From NCBI RefSeq assembly GCF_016458825.1, contig NZ_CP066744.1, positions 315,001 to 379,000 on the forward strand: a DNA stretch of 64,000 nt. The letters are read 5' to 3'. A model generated the notes under the pieces. The model saw only the letters and a program-made list of their open reading frames with translations. It was not told the DNA's origin and did not search any database. Source of the DNA: Miniphocaeibacter halophilus (GTDB lineage: Bacteria > Bacillota > Clostridia > Tissierellales > Peptoniphilaceae). This document shows positions 46,547 to 55,957 of this stretch, one piece after another (position 1 is the stretch's first letter; every line of letters starts with the position of its first letter). The position numbers and the translations under genes are program-made.

Positions 46547-47875
46547 TTGAAGAAAAACATATTGAAGAAAAACTTTTTTAAATACGTACTCCCATCTATG
46601 CTAGCATTTGCCTTTTCTGGTCTTTATTCAGTAGTAGATGGTTTATTTATAGGCAGAAGTATTGGTGATTTTGGACTTGCTGCCGTTAATTTTGCTTATC
46701 CCTTAACCGTTCTTATTCAAGGAATTGGAACAGGTTTAGGAATTGGTGGTGCTGTTGGGATTTCCATTGCAAGGGGAAGAAGAGAAAGTGAAGAAGAACA
46801 TAAATTCCTAGGTAACACCATAGTTTTATTATTAATAGCTTGTTTTACTTTAACAACTGTTCTTTTTATTTTTTCAGCTCCTCTTTTAAGAATATTTGGA
46901 GCAAAAGACACCACTTATATATACGCTGTTGAATATATAAGAGTAATAATTTTAGGAGCTACTTTCCAAATTTTAGCAAATGGACTAACTCCAATTATTA
47001 GAAATTATGGCAAAGCTTTCCTAGCCATGGTGAGTATGATTCTAGGATTTATAACAAATATTGTTTTAGACTGGTTATTTATTGTAAAACTTGGTTATGG
47101 AATGAAGGGTGCTGCCTTAGCTACTATTATTGGACAATTTGTTACTATGATTCCTTGCTTGCTATTTGTTATAGCAAAAGTAAAACTAATGTTACCATAT
47201 CATTTCAGATTGTTGAAAAAATATATAGTAAATATTGTTCAAACAGGACTTTCACCTTTTGGCTCTGCAATGGCACCATATATAGTAATATTAATTATGA
47301 ATAAATATGCCTTTAATTACGGTGGAGACGAAGCTGTTGCAGCCTATGCAATTGTAAGTTATGTAATGTCATTTATACAATTATTACTACAAGGAATTGG
47401 TGATGGTTCTCAACCATTAATGAGTTACTACTACGGAAATAAGGAAGAGAAAAATGTATTAAAAGTAAGAAACCTAGCATATAAGTTCTCAGCTACTGTT
47501 GCAGCAGTATGTGTTTTAGCAATAGTATTGTTAAGGAAACAAATACCGGTTATTTTTGGTGCATCTAGTAAAGCATTACCAATAACTGTACAAATATTAC
47601 CAATATTTGCCTTAAGTTTTTTATTACTAGCATTTTTAAGAATTACAACTTCATATTTCTATGCAACTAAAAATAATGGCTTTTCATATATTTTAATTTA
47701 TGGAGAACCGGTTATATCCTTTATTCTATTAATATTTGTATTACCTAGAATTTTCGGATTAAATGGAGTATGGTTTACAATACCTTCCACTCATTTACTT
47801 TTAGTTATTAGCGGATTTTTCCTGCTGTTAAAGGAAAAAAGTAAACAAGCAAAAAAAGCAATATTAAGTCATTAA
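46547..47875 (+). CDS. MATE-family multidrug exporter
   Basis: 442-residue inner-membrane antiporter with about twelve helices in two similar halves (start KYVLPSMLAFAFSGLYSVVDGLFIGR; second half starts near 235 at SPFGSAMAPYIVILI). It resembles the MepA/NorM type that exports cationic drugs on a sodium or proton gradient. The start is TTG, six bases after AGGAGGTGA. It is under a MerR-type promoter and ends in a terminator overlapping the stop. Confidence 0.92.
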   Translation: MKKNILKKNFFKYVLPSMLAFAFSGLYSVVDGLFIGRSIGDFGLAAVNFAYPLTVLIQGIGTGLGIGGAVGISIARGRRESEEEHKFLGNTIVLLLIACFTLTTVLFIFSAPLLRIFGAKDTTYIYAVEYIRVIILGATFQILANGLTPIIRNYGKAFLAMVSMILGFITNIVLDWLFIVKLGYGMKGAALATIIGQFVTMIPCLLFVIAKVKLMLPYHFRLLKKYIVNIVQTGLSPFGSAMAPYIVILIMNKYAFNYGGDEAVAAYAIVSYVMSFIQLLLQGIGDGSQPLMSYYYGNKEEKNVLKVRNLAYKFSATVAAVCVLAIVLLRKQIPVIFGASSKALPITVQILPIFALSFLLLAFLRITTSYFYATKNNGFSYILIYGEPVISFILLIFVLPRIFGLNGVWFTIPSTHLLLVISGFFLLLKEKSKQAKKAILSH

Positions 47876-47894
47876 TGACTTATATTGCTTTTTT
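47854..47894 (+). terminator. Terminator of the MATE gene
   Basis: AGCAATATTAAGTCAT and ATGACTTATATTGCT pair closely around the stop codon, followed by six Ts. Confidence 0.85.
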
Positions 47895-47899
47895 ATTAT

Positions 47900-49120
47900 T
47901 TATTCATTCCATTTTATTTTTTTAAAGGTAAATAAAGATGTAAACCACCAAAATAACCTTAAAGCATTATAACAAATCAGTGGAAAAATCCCTAAAATCA
48001 ACAATCTAATTTTAAAAGGTAAACTTTTAGCATAATACAAATTGTATATACTTATAATTACTAGAGGAAAAATCATAAAAATAAGATTATATTTTCTTAA
48101 ACCGTTAATAAAACCATATAGTAAAATCAAGTAAATACTTAATTCAAAAAAGGTCATAAGTAAAAATCTGATTTCCTTTAAATAATCTACATAGGTTGCC
48201 TTAGTAAAACCTCTTTTAAAGAGTTCGTCAAATGTACCTCTTTGCCAACGTAACCTTTGATTTATAAGATCTTTAACCGTAGGCATTAAATCAGTATAAA
48301 CTACACATTCTGTGGATTTTCTAGTTTTCCAACCTAACTTCTTTAAATTTAAGGTCAAGGAATAATCCTCTACCTGTGAACTATTATCCCAAACAGCATT
48401 AAATTCTTTACTGACTTCCTCTAATGCTTTTATTCTTAAAAGATTTCCTGTACCGGAAATTACATTGATTTCCTTAGTTACACTAGAATTATGATATTTT
48501 ATATACTCAAAATGTTGCATCCAATAAAGTATATTTGATTTTTTTATAAGTTTAGGATTTCCAACAAAACTAGAACTTATAGCGGCTACTGAAGGGTTGT
48601 TTTCCAATCCACTATAGGTATATTCTAAAAATTTTTCATCTAATTCTGTATCTGAATCCATTTGACAAATATATTTATAATCCTTTCCTCTAAGATTTTC
48701 TTTAATCCATGAATATCCAAAATTTAATGCTCCTGATTTTAAATTAGGATTATTCTCCATAAATAATAAAGTATAATTTAAATCGCTTATTTCCAGCATT
48801 TTTTTAGTTATTTTTTCAGAAAATCCATTATCTGTCATATTATTAAAGACGATTACTACATGTTTAGGCTTTCTTGTCTGTTTTATAACGGATTTCAAAG
48901 TATCTCCAATACGTTTTTCATTTCTATTAGGTATTAAGACAACTATTGGTAGTTCTTCCTTATAAGAATTTTTCTCAACTATTGAAGATAGTAAATTATT
49001 ATTACTCCAATTCTTTATATAGTTTGTACGAAAAGCTAAACATAATAAAATAACAACTATTGTGCCATTGAGTATATAGGCAAAAAAACTATTTGTTAAT
49101 ATGTTTAATAAAGTTTCCAA
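47900..49120 (-). CDS. Membrane glycosyltransferase, family 2
   Basis: 406 residues: one N-terminal membrane segment (about 12-30), a GT2 catalytic domain (about 50-290) with VVLIPNRNE, the DxD motif in QMDSDTELDE (about 153), ED in VEDYSL (about 255) and the QRLRWQRG motif (about 292) of processive enzymes, then three C-terminal membrane segments (about 315-400). It probably polymerises a polysaccharide such as a hyaluronan- or PNAG-like chain; the sugar is unknown. The start is TTG with AAGGAG nine bases upstream. No capsule cluster surrounds it. Confidence 0.85.
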   Translation of the reverse strand: METLLNILTNSFFAYILNGTIVVILLCLAFRTNYIKNWSNNNLLSSIVEKNSYKEELPIVVLIPNRNEKRIGDTLKSVIKQTRKPKHVVIVFNNMTDNGFSEKITKKMLEISDLNYTLLFMENNPNLKSGALNFGYSWIKENLRGKDYKYICQMDSDTELDEKFLEYTYSGLENNPSVAAISSSFVGNPKLIKKSNILYWMQHFEYIKYHNSSVTKEINVISGTGNLLRIKALEEVSKEFNAVWDNSSQVEDYSLTLNLKKLGWKTRKSTECVVYTDLMPTVKDLINQRLRWQRGTFDELFKRGFTKATYVDYLKEIRFLLMTFFELSIYLILLYGFINGLRKYNLIFMIFPLVIISIYNLYYAKSLPFKIRLLILGIFPLICYNALRLFWWFTSLFTFKKIKWNE

Positions 49121-49301
49121 TATACATTACTCCTTATTTTTTTAATTTATTTAAAATATACAATAGTATATTAATAAATATATAGATAAACCAAATAATT
49201 ATTTTAACACAACTAATCTCATTTATCTATATATTCTATAAAAAATAAAACATATTAATATACTACAATTTTAGTAATTACTTTTACTAAAACTATTAAA
49301 T

Positions 49302-49335
49302 AAAAAAACTATTAGGGCTATCTAATAGTCTTTTA
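49302..49335 (-). terminator. Terminator of the hydroxyacid dehydrogenase gene
   Basis: Minus strand: AAAGACTATTAG and CTAATAGTTTTT pair around a 6-base loop with a T-run. Confidence 0.82.
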
Positions 49336-49354
49336 TTAAAAATCAAATATAATT

Positions 49355-50311
49355 TTAACTGCTTACAATATTTTTAGGCTTTTTATTAATCCATGAATAT
49401 ACATTGTCAAAGGTAATTTCAGCCCTTCTTACCATTGCTTCTTCTGTAAAGAAAGCAATGTGTGGGGTTACTATTGTGTTTTTAGCCTTTAATAACTTCT
49501 CTTCTCCCTTTAAAGGAGGTTCAATGTCAAAAACATCAATTCCTGCCCCTCCAATAATATTTTCATTTAATGCATCTGCCAATGCATCATTATCGACAAT
49601 TGGGCCTCTAGCAGTATTAATAAATATAGCGTCATCTTTCATCAATTCAAATTCTTTTCTACCAAATAATTTTCTAGTACTTTCTAATAATGGTAAATGC
49701 ACTGTAACAATATCGGAAACTTTTAATAATTCTTCTAAGTCTAGGTATTTTACACCGGAAAACTTCAAGCTATTATTTTCATCCTTATCATAAGCTACAA
49801 CCTTACAGCCAAAGGCCAAGGCGATATTTGCAACATGTTTTCCAATAGCTCCTGTTCCCACCACACCTATTGTTTTTTTATACAAATCCCTGTATCTGTA
49901 ACCTGCTTTGGTCCTTCCATCCCTTGTAGCCTTATCCATAGGTAAAATATTACGATATAAACCTATAATTAAACCATAGGCTAATTCAGCAACAGATGTA
50001 GTACTATATCCGGCAGCATTTGAAACTAAAATATTTCTTTCCCTGCAAGCTTCCAAATCTACATGGTCATAACCTGTAAAGGCAACAGATATCATTTTTA
50101 AATTTTTAGCAGTTCTTATAACCTCTCCGGAAAGAAGAGAATTCGCAATAATTAAAATGTCTGTGTCCTTAACTCTTTCCTTAGCTTCCTCATCATCTTT
50201 AGCAATAGTATTATATATTTCTAACTCATGTCCCTCGTTAGTAATATATTTTGCCATTTGTTTTAATTTACTATCTTCAACTGATAGCGGTTCTAAAATT
50301 GTTATTTTCAT
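49355..50311 (-). CDS. D-2-hydroxyacid dehydrogenase
   Basis: 318-residue NAD(P)-dependent dehydrogenase of the D-isomer group. The Rossmann motif is GVVGTGAIGKHV (about 148-159); catalytic Arg is in INTARGPIVD (about 231), Glu in DVFDIEPPL (about 261) and His in TPHIAFFT (about 281). All three catalytic residues are present, unlike the relative at 60700-61605. The substrate (lactate, 2-hydroxyisocaproate, glycerate or phosphoglycerate) cannot be told. Single gene with its own terminator. Confidence 0.88.
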   Translation of the reverse strand: MKITILEPLSVEDSKLKQMAKYITNEGHELEIYNTIAKDDEEAKERVKDTDILIIANSLLSGEVIRTAKNLKMISVAFTGYDHVDLEACRERNILVSNAAGYSTTSVAELAYGLIIGLYRNILPMDKATRDGRTKAGYRYRDLYKKTIGVVGTGAIGKHVANIALAFGCKVVAYDKDENNSLKFSGVKYLDLEELLKVSDIVTVHLPLLESTRKLFGRKEFELMKDDAIFINTARGPIVDNDALADALNENIIGGAGIDVFDIEPPLKGEEKLLKAKNTIVTPHIAFFTEEAMVRRAEITFDNVYSWINKKPKNIVSS

Positions 50312-50569
50312 ACACTTCTCCTTTTTACTTAATAAGATTAATTCCTTACTACTAAGTAATAGTAAACTCCAGCCCTAATTTACAAATATGTACATTGTTT
50401 ATCTCATTATATAATAAAAAAATGATTTTCATCTAATGCCATAGTCACATATAATAGGGAATTTTATAGAAAATTATATATTATAATTAATTTGAATTCA
50501 AACTAATAAAAGTAGGTCCAAAAATTAGTTTTACCCTAACCTTTAGACATACTTTTTAATTCATTTTTA

Positions 50570-50764
50570 TTATGTAAATTCAAATAAATCTTCTACCCTA
50601 CAATCTAGAACTTTTGCAATATCCATTGCTAGTTTTAATGACGGATTATACTTTCCTCCTTCAAGCCTTAAAATAGTTTCCCTTCTAACATTTACCAAGT
50701 CTGCTAATTCCTGTTGGGACATATTTTTAGCTAATCTATACTCTTTTAATCTTGTTATAAGCAT
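50570..50764 (-). CDS. Small XRE-family regulator
   Basis: About 64 residues, nearly all helix-turn-helix ([27 protein letters not shown]). Both possible ATGs (50764 and 50773) have weak sites inside the end of the preceding gene; 50764 gives the usual family length, 50773 adds three residues. It is translationally coupled to the membrane protein upstream, a common pairing in Firmicutes where the pair forms a small regulatory unit. Confidence 0.85.
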   Translation of the reverse strand: MLITRLKEYRLAKNMSQQELADLVNVRRETILRLEGGKYNPSLKLAMDIAKVLDCRVEDLFEFT

Positions 50765-50765
50765 A

Positions 50766-51125
50766 TTAATCATTATCCAATTTGAAAAATATTAAAGGAT
50801 ATAGGAAAAACATAGACACCCATATAAATATTCCAACTACCAATGGTATAGTTTTAGATATATTTCTATCTAATAGCAACAATACTAAAAATAATCCAAA
50901 AATCAAATAACCCAGCAATATATTCTTTGCTTTTAAAATATTCTCTATTAACCTTTCATCCGGCTTTTGCATATCTATCTTTCTTATAAGTGGAATGGAG
51001 AAAAAGGCAAAAAAACTAAAGAAAAAATAATTTGGACTACTATTATATTTAGGAATTAATCCAATTAACCCAAAAAAACCAAATACCCACATATATTTAA
51101 TATATTTTTCTACAATTTTTTTCAT
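50766..51125 (-). CDS. Small membrane protein (DUF3796-like) paired with XRE regulator
   Basis: 119 residues with four hydrophobic stretches (about 10-27, 32-47, 70-85 and 92-112) and the cytosolic segment [17 protein letters not shown]. The PDER motif and the coupling to a 64-residue XRE gene resemble the DUF3796-type pairs. Function unknown. AGGAGG precedes the ATG. Confidence 0.7.
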   Translation of the reverse strand: MKKIVEKYIKYMWVFGFFGLIGLIPKYNSSPNYFFFSFFAFFSIPLIRKIDMQKPDERLIENILKAKNILLGYLIFGLFLVLLLLDRNISKTIPLVVGIFIWVSMFFLYPLIFFKLDND

Positions 51126-51180
51126 AACTACCTCCTAGATGATAAATACATCACCTAGAATATTTTTTGTCAACAATATT

Positions 51181-51867
51181 TTATAAATAATATGCTGTAA
51201 GTCCTAGAAAATAACATCCCATATAATACATAAATAAGTTAACTAAACTTAACCAATGTTTTTTCTTTGTTCCAAAGTAGACAAAAAACAAGACTATATC
51301 TGAAAATAGAAACAATCCAGCCCCTACTGTAAGCAATACTCCATGAGGTTTAATTAAATTCCCCAACATAGCCACTTCTATGGCCTTTGTAGCCATAACA
51401 CCAATAATCACTGCATATATATTTACAATTTTTTTTAATTTCTTTAGCCTTACTAAATTTCTTTTTTCGCAAAATAAAGCTATTAGAACCAAAATAACAG
51501 GAAGGATTAAATCAAACCAAAAAAATCCTATAATAGAATAAAAAATAATACAAAATAGAATATGTGCTAGAGAAAAACTTATAACTCCCGCCTTGAAAAA
51601 TTTCACATTGACTAAAACCCTATTTTTATTAAATCCTAAAAAAACATCACCGATTAAGCAAAAAACAAGACCTAGAATAAGCAGTAAAAATACTATATTA
51701 AAATTTCCGCCACCAAAATAAAAAGACATACAACAATTAAAAATAAATAAAGAACTTGTTAAAGTTTTTACTTTCAAATAAATATCTTTTCTTTTTTTTG
51801 AAACCCATAATAAATATATTAATGTAATAATATAAATTATAGAAAAAACAGAAACAAAATATTTCAT
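51181..51867 (-). CDS. YhhN-family membrane protein (lysoplasmalogenase-like)
   Basis: 228 residues, about eight membrane segments. Conserved acidic positions of the YhhN family are visible in LIGDVFLGF (about 74) and LFLFSDIVLFF (about 186). Members cleave the vinyl-ether bond of lysoplasmalogens; plasmalogens occur in anaerobic clostridia, so the role is plausible. The start is the ATG six bases after AAAGGAG; a TTG six codons upstream has no site. Confidence 0.78.
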   Translation of the reverse strand: MKYFVSVFSIIYIITLIYLLWVSKKRKDIYLKVKTLTSSLFIFNCCMSFYFGGGNFNIVFLLLILGLVFCLIGDVFLGFNKNRVLVNVKFFKAGVISFSLAHILFCIIFYSIIGFFWFDLILPVILVLIALFCEKRNLVRLKKLKKIVNIYAVIIGVMATKAIEVAMLGNLIKPHGVLLTVGAGLFLFSDIVLFFVYFGTKKKHWLSLVNLFMYYMGCYFLGLTAYYL

Positions 51868-51989
51868 CCCTAACTCCTTTAGCAAATAGGATATTTACAC
51901 CAAGTATAACATAATGGAAAAATAATAAAATATCTAATAACTATCCTATTAGAATTATTACAATAATTTAATATTTACTTCTCTTGATT

Positions 51990-52002
51990 TGTAATGATTA
52001 CA
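51990..52002. promoter_or_regulatory. PerR/Fur-like palindrome upstream of dps
   Basis: TGTAATGATTACA is a perfect 13-base palindrome with the 6-1-6 layout of Per/Fur boxes, about 80 bases before the Dps start. It differs from the consensus at two symmetric positions. Confidence 0.5.
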
Positions 52003-52078
52003 TATTTGTGTTTAGAACATTTTATCTGGGTATATATGTTTTGTAGGAAATTGAATAGATTTTATTTAGGAGGACAAA

Positions 52079-52504
52079 ATGAAAAAATTAAATGTTTATT
52101 TATCAAATTTAAATATCGAAATAACAAAGGTTCACAATTTACACTGGAATATAGCCGGAAATGGCTTTATTAATATCCATAATTTTACAGAAGAATTTTA
52201 TGATGATTTATTTGAAAAATTCGATGAAATTGCTGAACTTATTAAAATGAGAAAGGAATTTCCTTTAGCTTCTGTTAAGGATTATTTAGAAAATGCTACT
52301 ATTGAAGAAATAGAATCTAGGGACTATAAAAAAGATGAAGTTTTAAATATACTTCTTAAAGATATTAATATTCTTAGAGATTTAGCTGTAGAAATAAGAC
52401 AAGAAGCTGATGAAAAAGGCGATTTTGTTTTAGTAAGTGTACTAGAAGATCATATTTCAGGATATGACAAAAATATTTGGATGATTTCAGCTATGTTGAA
52501 ATAA
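52079..52504 (+). CDS. dps: Dps-family ferritin-like protein
   Basis: 141-residue mini-ferritin that stores iron and consumes peroxide at subunit interfaces. Ferroxidase residues are visible in HNLHWNIAGNGF (about 18-29, His), NIHNFTEEFYDDLFEKFDEIAE (in part, about 32-53; His, Asp, Glu). Slightly shorter than typical Dps (about 150), with no long basic N-terminal tail, so DNA binding is not assured. GGAGG lies before the ATG, with a Per/Fur-like palindrome upstream. Single gene with a terminator. Confidence 0.9.
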   Translation: MKKLNVYLSNLNIEITKVHNLHWNIAGNGFINIHNFTEEFYDDLFEKFDEIAELIKMRKEFPLASVKDYLENATIEEIESRDYKKDEVLNILLKDINILRDLAVEIRQEADEKGDFVLVSVLEDHISGYDKNIWMISAMLK

Positions 52505-52512
52505 TTAAAAAT

Positions 52513-52562
52513 AAAAGCTGTTGTAGAACTAGGAAAAATAGCTTTGCAACAGCTTTTATTTA
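52513..52562 (+). terminator. Terminator of dps
   Basis: AAAAGCTGTTG and CAACAGCTTTT pair around a 23-base loop, followed by T-rich sequence. Confidence 0.75.
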
Positions 52563-52655
52563 AATATTAATTTCTTATTTTAAAAGGCTTATATTTTCTT
52601 ATTCGAATAATAGAAATATTCCCTTATGGAAGATTTCTTATAAAGTAAAACTTAA

Positions 52656-54755
52656 TTATATTTTCATACTAAGGGCAACTTTTCCCTTATCCTTATCTAT
52701 TCCAATTATTTTCACTTCTACTATATCTGAAACCTTTACTAAATCCTTAGGGTGTTTTATAAATTTTTCAGACATTTCAGATATATGAACAAGTCCATCA
52801 TTTTTTATTCCTATATCTACAAAGGCACCAAAGTCAACAACATTTCTTACTGTTCCCTTTAAAATCATCCCTTCTTCTAAGTCGTCTATAGATAGTACAT
52901 CGGAACGAAGTATTGGTTTTGGCATTTCATCCCTTGGGTCACGGCCAGGTTTCTTTAATTCATTTACTATGTCAACTAAGGTTGGAACTCCAACTTCTAA
53001 TTCCTTAGAAACCCTACTGATTTGAATTTTTTTCAAATCCTGTCCCAATAATTTTTCTGCTATTTCATAACTTTCAGGATGAACTCCGGTATTATCCAAT
53101 ATATTTTCAGATTCCGGTATTCTTAAAAATCCTGCACATTGGACAAAGGCCTTTGGTCCCAATCCTTTTACTTTATTTAATTCTGCTCTATTTTTAAACG
53201 GGCCATTTTCTTCTTTATAGGCTACAATATTTTTAGCTACAGATTTACTTATACCTGACACATAGTTTAATAATGCAGGTGATGCTGTATTAACATTTAC
53301 ACCTACAGAGTTTACACAGTCCTCTACTACATTACCTAAGGTTTGCTTTAATTCCTTTTGGTTAACATCATGTTGGTACTGGCCAACGCCTATATGTTGA
53401 GGGTCAATTTTTACAAGCTCTGCCAATGGGTCCTGTATTCTTCTTGCTATGGAAATAGCTCCCCTTATTGTTACATCTAGGTCCGGAAACTCCTCGTCTC
53501 CAAGTTTTGATGCAGAGTAAATTGATGCTCCTGCCTCATTGACTATTGTATAAAAAAGGTCTTTCTTCCCTAATTCCTCTATTAATTCAGCTACCATGCT
53601 CTCTGTTTCCCTAGAAGCAGTTCCGTTTCCAATTGCTATTAAATTTACATTGTACTTATTAATAAATTCAGTTAATACTTTTTTGGATCCTTTAATGTCC
53701 TCTCTAGGCTTTGTAGGATATATTGTAGAATAATCCAAGACTTTACCATGTTCAGATATAACTGCGACTTTACAACCTGTCCTATAGCCTGGGTCAAGTC
53801 CTATTACTACGGAATCCTTTATTGGTGGCTGCATTAAATAGGGTTTTAAATTACCGGCAAAAACCTCTATTGATTCCTTATCTGCCATTTCCTTTAATTC
53901 GTTTTTTATTTCCGTTTCTATTGATGGAAGTAATAGCCTTTTATAGCCGTCCCTTAATGCTTCCTCTAAATATTTATAACCTACATACTCATCATTCATA
54001 CAAAGTTTAAATAAAATATTTTCTATATTTTCTTCATCGTTAAAATCGTATTTTAATTTTAAAATACCTTCTTTTTCTCCCCTAAACATGGCTAGTATTC
54101 TATGAGGTTTTAAATGTTTTATTCTTTCAGCAAAATCATAATACATATCATATGTAGAATCTTCTTTATCCGGTGCTTTTGTTGATATTAGTCCACCGTT
54201 TTTATGGGCCTCATCTCTTACAATATCTCTGAATTCCTTTGTTTCGGATATTCTTTCTGCAATTATATCCATTGCACCTTTTAATGCATCTTCTAATGTA
54301 GCTACTTCTTTTTCTTCATCTACTAAAGACTCAGCCATTTCTTCAATATCATTATTTTTTGCTTCTAATGACATAATTAAATCAGCTAATGGTTCTAATC
54401 CCTTTTCCTTTGCAACAGTAGCCCTTGTTCTTTTCTTTTGCTTGTAAGGTAGGTAAAGGTCCTCTACTTCCTGTATTTTTTCAGCATTTACAATTTCTTT
54501 TTTTAATTCTTCCGTTAATTTTCCCTGTTCATCTATTAAACGGATTACATCTTCTTTTCTTTGCTCTAAAGACCTTAAATATGTAAGATGTTCTTCTAAT
54601 TGACGAAGTTCTGTGTCCGATAAATTTCCTGTTACTTCTTTTCTGTATCTTGAAATAAAGGGAATAGTATTTCCTTCATCAATTAATTTAATTGTATCTT
54701 CTACTTGTTTTTCTTTTACTTTTAATAATTCTGCGATTTTTAAGTTGATATTCAA
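52656..54755 (-). CDS. tex: Tex-family transcription accessory protein
   Basis: 699-residue cytosolic RNA-binding protein. Order: N-terminal helical Tex domain (about 1-190), YqgF/RNase H-like domain (about 315-445, GLDPGYRTGCKVAV), helix-hairpin-helix (about 485-560, VNTASPALLNYVSGI) and C-terminal S1 domain (about 625-699, EGMILKGTVRNVVDFGAFVDIG). The start is TTG with GAGGTGG upstream. Full family length. Role in transcription and translation quality is known only in outline. Confidence 0.94.
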   Translation of the reverse strand: MNINLKIAELLKVKEKQVEDTIKLIDEGNTIPFISRYRKEVTGNLSDTELRQLEEHLTYLRSLEQRKEDVIRLIDEQGKLTEELKKEIVNAEKIQEVEDLYLPYKQKKRTRATVAKEKGLEPLADLIMSLEAKNNDIEEMAESLVDEEKEVATLEDALKGAMDIIAERISETKEFRDIVRDEAHKNGGLISTKAPDKEDSTYDMYYDFAERIKHLKPHRILAMFRGEKEGILKLKYDFNDEENIENILFKLCMNDEYVGYKYLEEALRDGYKRLLLPSIETEIKNELKEMADKESIEVFAGNLKPYLMQPPIKDSVVIGLDPGYRTGCKVAVISEHGKVLDYSTIYPTKPREDIKGSKKVLTEFINKYNVNLIAIGNGTASRETESMVAELIEELGKKDLFYTIVNEAGASIYSASKLGDEEFPDLDVTIRGAISIARRIQDPLAELVKIDPQHIGVGQYQHDVNQKELKQTLGNVVEDCVNSVGVNVNTASPALLNYVSGISKSVAKNIVAYKEENGPFKNRAELNKVKGLGPKAFVQCAGFLRIPESENILDNTGVHPESYEIAEKLLGQDLKKIQISRVSKELEVGVPTLVDIVNELKKPGRDPRDEMPKPILRSDVLSIDDLEEGMILKGTVRNVVDFGAFVDIGIKNDGLVHISEMSEKFIKHPKDLVKVSDIVEVKIIGIDKDKGKVALSMKI

Positions 54756-54809
54756 AAGTCCACCTCATATTTTTACTAATTCTCTACTAAAATAATCTTA
54801 TATATATTT

Positions 54810-54835
54810 ATAGGATGCAGAAAGCTGCATCCTAT
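54810..54835 (-). terminator. Hairpin at the end of prfB
   Basis: ATAGGATGCAG and CTGCATCCTAT pair around a 4-base loop overlapping the stop codon; the following T-run is poor, so termination may be partial. Confidence 0.55.
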
Positions 54836-55948
54836 TTATCTTTTTGCTTTATAGCATTAAGCTTTAAATATTCGTTAATAAAATCATCAATATCCCCATC
54901 CATAACCCGTTCTATATTTCCAACTTCATAATTAGTTCTATGATCTTTTACTAATGTATAAGGATTAAAAACATAGGAACGAATTTGGGAGCCCCAAGCA
55001 ATTTTATTATACTTACCTTGTATATCTTCAATTTTTTCACGATTTTCTTCTTCTTTTATTGCAATAAGTCTTGCCTTTAACATTGACATAGCAGTTTCCC
55101 TATTGCTTATTTGACTTCTTTCCGACTGACACTGAACTGTTACACCTGTTGGAATATGTGTTATTCTAACGGCTGAATCCGTTGTATTAACATGTTGTCC
55201 ACCGGCTCCACTTGCCCTATAGGTATCTATTCTTAAATCATGTGGATCTATTTCAATTTTATCCGTATCTTCAATTACCGGATAAACATCTACACTGGCA
55301 AAGGAAGTATGTCTTTTTTTATTTGTATCAAAAGGCGATATTCTAACAAGTCTATGAACTCCCTTTTCAGATTTTAAATAACCATAGGCATTATACCCCT
55401 TAACAAGCATTGTTACGGATTTTATTCCACCTTCTGTATCACGGTTATAGTCCGTTATTTCATGGGAAAAACCATGGTCATCCATCCACCTGGTATACAT
55501 CCTTAAAAGCATTTCCGTCCAGTCTTGGGCTTCAGTTCCACCAGCTCCTGAATTAATTGAAAATATTGCATTATTTTTATCGTATTCCCCACTAAGCATA
55601 GTTTCTATTTTAAAATCTTCCAATACTTTTTCTATTTTTTTCAAAGTATTTTCAATTTCCTTATCATATGCTGTTGTGTCTTCCTCTTTTACCATTTCAA
55701 GAAGAACTTCAACTTCTTCTAATTCCTCTTGAATTTTATAAAATTTTTCCGCCTTTTCTTTTTTAACCTTTAGGTCGTCAAAAAGATTTTGGGCCTTATT
55801 ACTATCGTCCCAAAATCCTTCTTCCATGGTTTTTTCTTCTAAGGCTTTTATATCTTCTTTAAGTTTAGGCAAGTCAAAGTGAATCACCTAACTCCTTTAA
55901 TGTTTCTTCTAAATAAGAAATTTCTTCATGTACTGCATATAAGTCCAT
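54832..55948 (-). CDS. prfB: Peptide chain release factor 2, with programmed +1 frameshift
   Basis: RF2 reads UAA and UGA. Translation begins at ATG 55948 and runs 24 codons to CTT TGA C (TGA at 55874-55876). Shifting +1 by skipping 55876 continues at GAC to the stop at 54832, giving about 371 residues, the normal length. AGGTGA lies a few bases before the CTT, acting as the internal Shine-Dalgarno element of the conserved autoregulatory shift. The GGQ motif is in GAGGQHVNTTDSAVRITH and the SPF motif in RISPFD. It follows secA by nine bases. Confidence 0.95.
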
Positions 55949-55957
55949 TTTTTCCCC

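Noticed and set aside
47900-49120. Hyaluronan synthase forming a capsule pathway with the C5-epimerase-like gene
   Set aside because: The genes are 6 kb apart with unrelated genes and terminators between, and the GT2 motifs do not fix the sugar.
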